Shown here piece after piece: positions 19,933 through 21,201 of a stretch of 21,201 nt of DNA. The stretch is from Reticulomyxa filosa (lineage: Eukaryota > Foraminifera > Reticulomyxidae): contig ASPP01005800.1 of the NCBI GenBank assembly GCA_000512085.1, forward strand, positions 1-21,201, written 5' to 3'. Below the pieces are notes generated by a model. The model was not told the DNA's origin. It saw only the letters and a program-made list of their open reading frames with translations, and made no database searches. The position numbers and the translations under genes are program-made. Every line of letters starts with the position of its first letter. Positions within the stretch are counted from its first letter, which is position 1.

Positions 19933-20795
19933 TTATAATTTATACGGAAGAGACTGTTTTACTTTAAAAGAATGAAGAATTTCTGACAATGATCTTGATG
20001 TAACAAATTTACAAAAATGACAAAGACAAATCAACGACAAAATCCTCAACACACGTCAGACATAAAAAAAATTATATTTTTCTGATAACAAAACCATGTC
20101 ATATGAAGTAGTGTCTTGTGTTTTCACACAATACCATTTTTACTTTTTCAAATATTTGCTTAAATGGATATCGATCCACTTTTGTACTTAGACATAACAA
20201 CATTTTCATGCTATCATTCAACAGTGAAAAAACAGCAATTTGATATTCTTGTGTAGTTGATCAAAAATTCATCATTATTTCCAAACAACTTATTTCTGTG
20301 TTCACAAATAATCGTTATCAATTCATCATTTTGTTTAGTATTTTTGCGAAGTTCAACATCAACAAACAGAAATACACAAAGTATATTGTTTACTTTTAAG
20401 TAACATTATTGATGTGATGACAATTAATACAATTCAATAGAACACGAATCGCAGAAATATTTTCATGTCTCAAATTATTTTCCATTTATCTTGATTCCAC
20501 ATAGATAAGGGGAAGATCATAATGATTGTATTTGGTGTGAGAGAGAAGATACTGTATAGTATTCTTGATGGAATGCTTGAGGTATCAAAAATTACGTTGC
20601 AATTGGTGGACAAATGTCCAAGAATTGCTTACAGACATTAATGTATTTCACTGTCGTTGAAAAATTCATTATTGGTGATCGATCGTGGAAACAGTATGTT
20701 AATTTTTTTTTAGCTGATAGAATGTTGTAATATTGAAATTCCAAAAAATATTTAATATCAAAAATCTGAAAGAAAAAATGAAAACATAAAAACAT
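19933..20795 (-). pseudogene. Decayed protein-coding sequence, family unknown
   Basis: Consecutive minus-strand frames overlap or abut and each reads like protein, but the frame changes each time. The pieces are 20592-20765 (after a TTTCTTTCAG acceptor; CKQFLDICPPIAT), 20470-20595 (SSIPSRILYSIFSL), 20396-20485 (LRHENISAIRVLLNC), 20214-20399 (RKNTKQNDELITIICEHRNK), 20099-20260 (EYQIAVFSLLNDSMKMLLCL, STKVDRYPFKQIFEKVKM), a piece near 20000-20100 (DMVLLSEKYNFFLCL) and a last one ending at 19933-19935 (FVTSRSLSEILHSF). Together they would give roughly 280 residues of mixed helical composition. I do not recognise the family. Six or so frame changes in 860 nt is far more than in the flanking 5.3-kb intact frame, so I favour a pseudogene over sequencing error. 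Confidence 0.55.
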
Positions 20796-21068
20796 ATTAA
20801 TGTTTCTTTACTAAATTGTGATATCAACAGGTCTGATCAAAATATACGTTGATATTCCACAAAGCATCCAGATTCCCTGAAGAGACCCAGTTCACAATTT
20901 AAAAGGAAACAAAGCGTGAGTTTGTTCCGACTGGCTGCATTCACAAAAACTTTGGTATGTGCTGAATGAAGATGTAAGATATAACACTAATTCAAACAAA
21001 TGAAACAAAACATCAATTTACTTTGTTAAAAAAAATTTTCCTTAGGTATTTGCAAGCCCTAAAGGAAA
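20796..21068. other. Intergenic, right end
   Basis: 273 nt with no frame I can support on either strand. It probably holds upstream exons or flank of the decayed minus-strand sequence and the 5' flank of whatever gene starts at the right edge. Confidence 0.4.
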
Positions 21069-21201
21069 ATGAAAGCTATGTTTTACCCATTTGGTGCTTT
21101 TCCAACACACAATAACATATTTTTGCTGTTTAGGACCTTCGGCATTTTCTTTCGCACGTTACCGGCGCGAGTGCTTTCCGCGCCTCTTAATGAGATGCCG
21201 G
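21069..21201 (+). CDS. Possible start of a gene running off the window
   Basis: The last 70 nt are clearly more GC-rich than the preceding 1.5 kb, which in this window marks exons. A consistent model is ATG 21069 (MKAMFYPF), donor G|GTGCTT at 21094, a 41-nt intron ending TTTGCTGTTTAG at 21134, then an open phase-1 exon to the edge. A minus-strand frame is also open from the edge to about 21090, so even the strand is uncertain. No family can be named. Confidence 0.22.
   Translation, partial: MKAMFYPFGAFPTHNNIFLLFRTFGIFFRTLPARVLSAPLNEMP

Overview
This window reads as nuclear DNA of an intron-rich, AT-rich protist. Most genes are broken by short GT-AG introns (about 60 to 270 nt), many of which have a run of A directly before the AG. 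The protein families are all eukaryotic: CRIB, F-box, Ras-like, SKP1, kaptin and DEP. A very large NACHT-WD40 protein in this setting reminds me of the foraminiferan Reticulomyxa filosa. That attribution is an inference, not a database result.

Layout, left to right. 27-2681 (+) is the 3' part of an MMPL/RND-type membrane transporter. 3096-5794 (+) is a six-exon gene for a 674-residue protein that joins a CRIB domain, an F-box-like domain and a Ras/Rab-like domain whose nucleotide-binding motifs are all altered, ending in a CaaX box. 6957-10774 (-) is a nine-exon gene whose phase-matched exons join an N-terminal DEP domain to a kaptin (KPTN) homologue. 11274-11958 (-) is a two-exon small heat-shock protein. 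12257-13124 (+) is a four-exon SKP1-like gene with a 16-nt micro-exon and one extra A in a homopolymer. 14328-19634 (+) is a single uninterrupted 1768-codon reading frame: zinc ribbon, RelA/SpoT-like nucleotidyltransferase, NACHT NTPase, pentapeptide-like segment and 15 WD40 repeats. 19933-20795 (-) is a decayed coding sequence broken by at least six frame changes. The right edge may hold the start of another plus-strand gene.

The genes are not an operon, but there are functional themes. An F-box-like protein and a SKP1-like protein (SCF ubiquitin ligase partners) lie 7 kb apart. DEP and kaptin both relate to nutrient signalling to TORC1 (DEPDC5 in GATOR1, KPTN in KICSTOR). The NACHT protein has the layout of a STAND-class sensor: candidate effector at the N-terminus, NTPase switch in the middle, repeat sensor at the C-terminus. 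Exon boundaries were read by eye, using splice dinucleotides, reading phase and protein similarity remembered from the families. No search was run.
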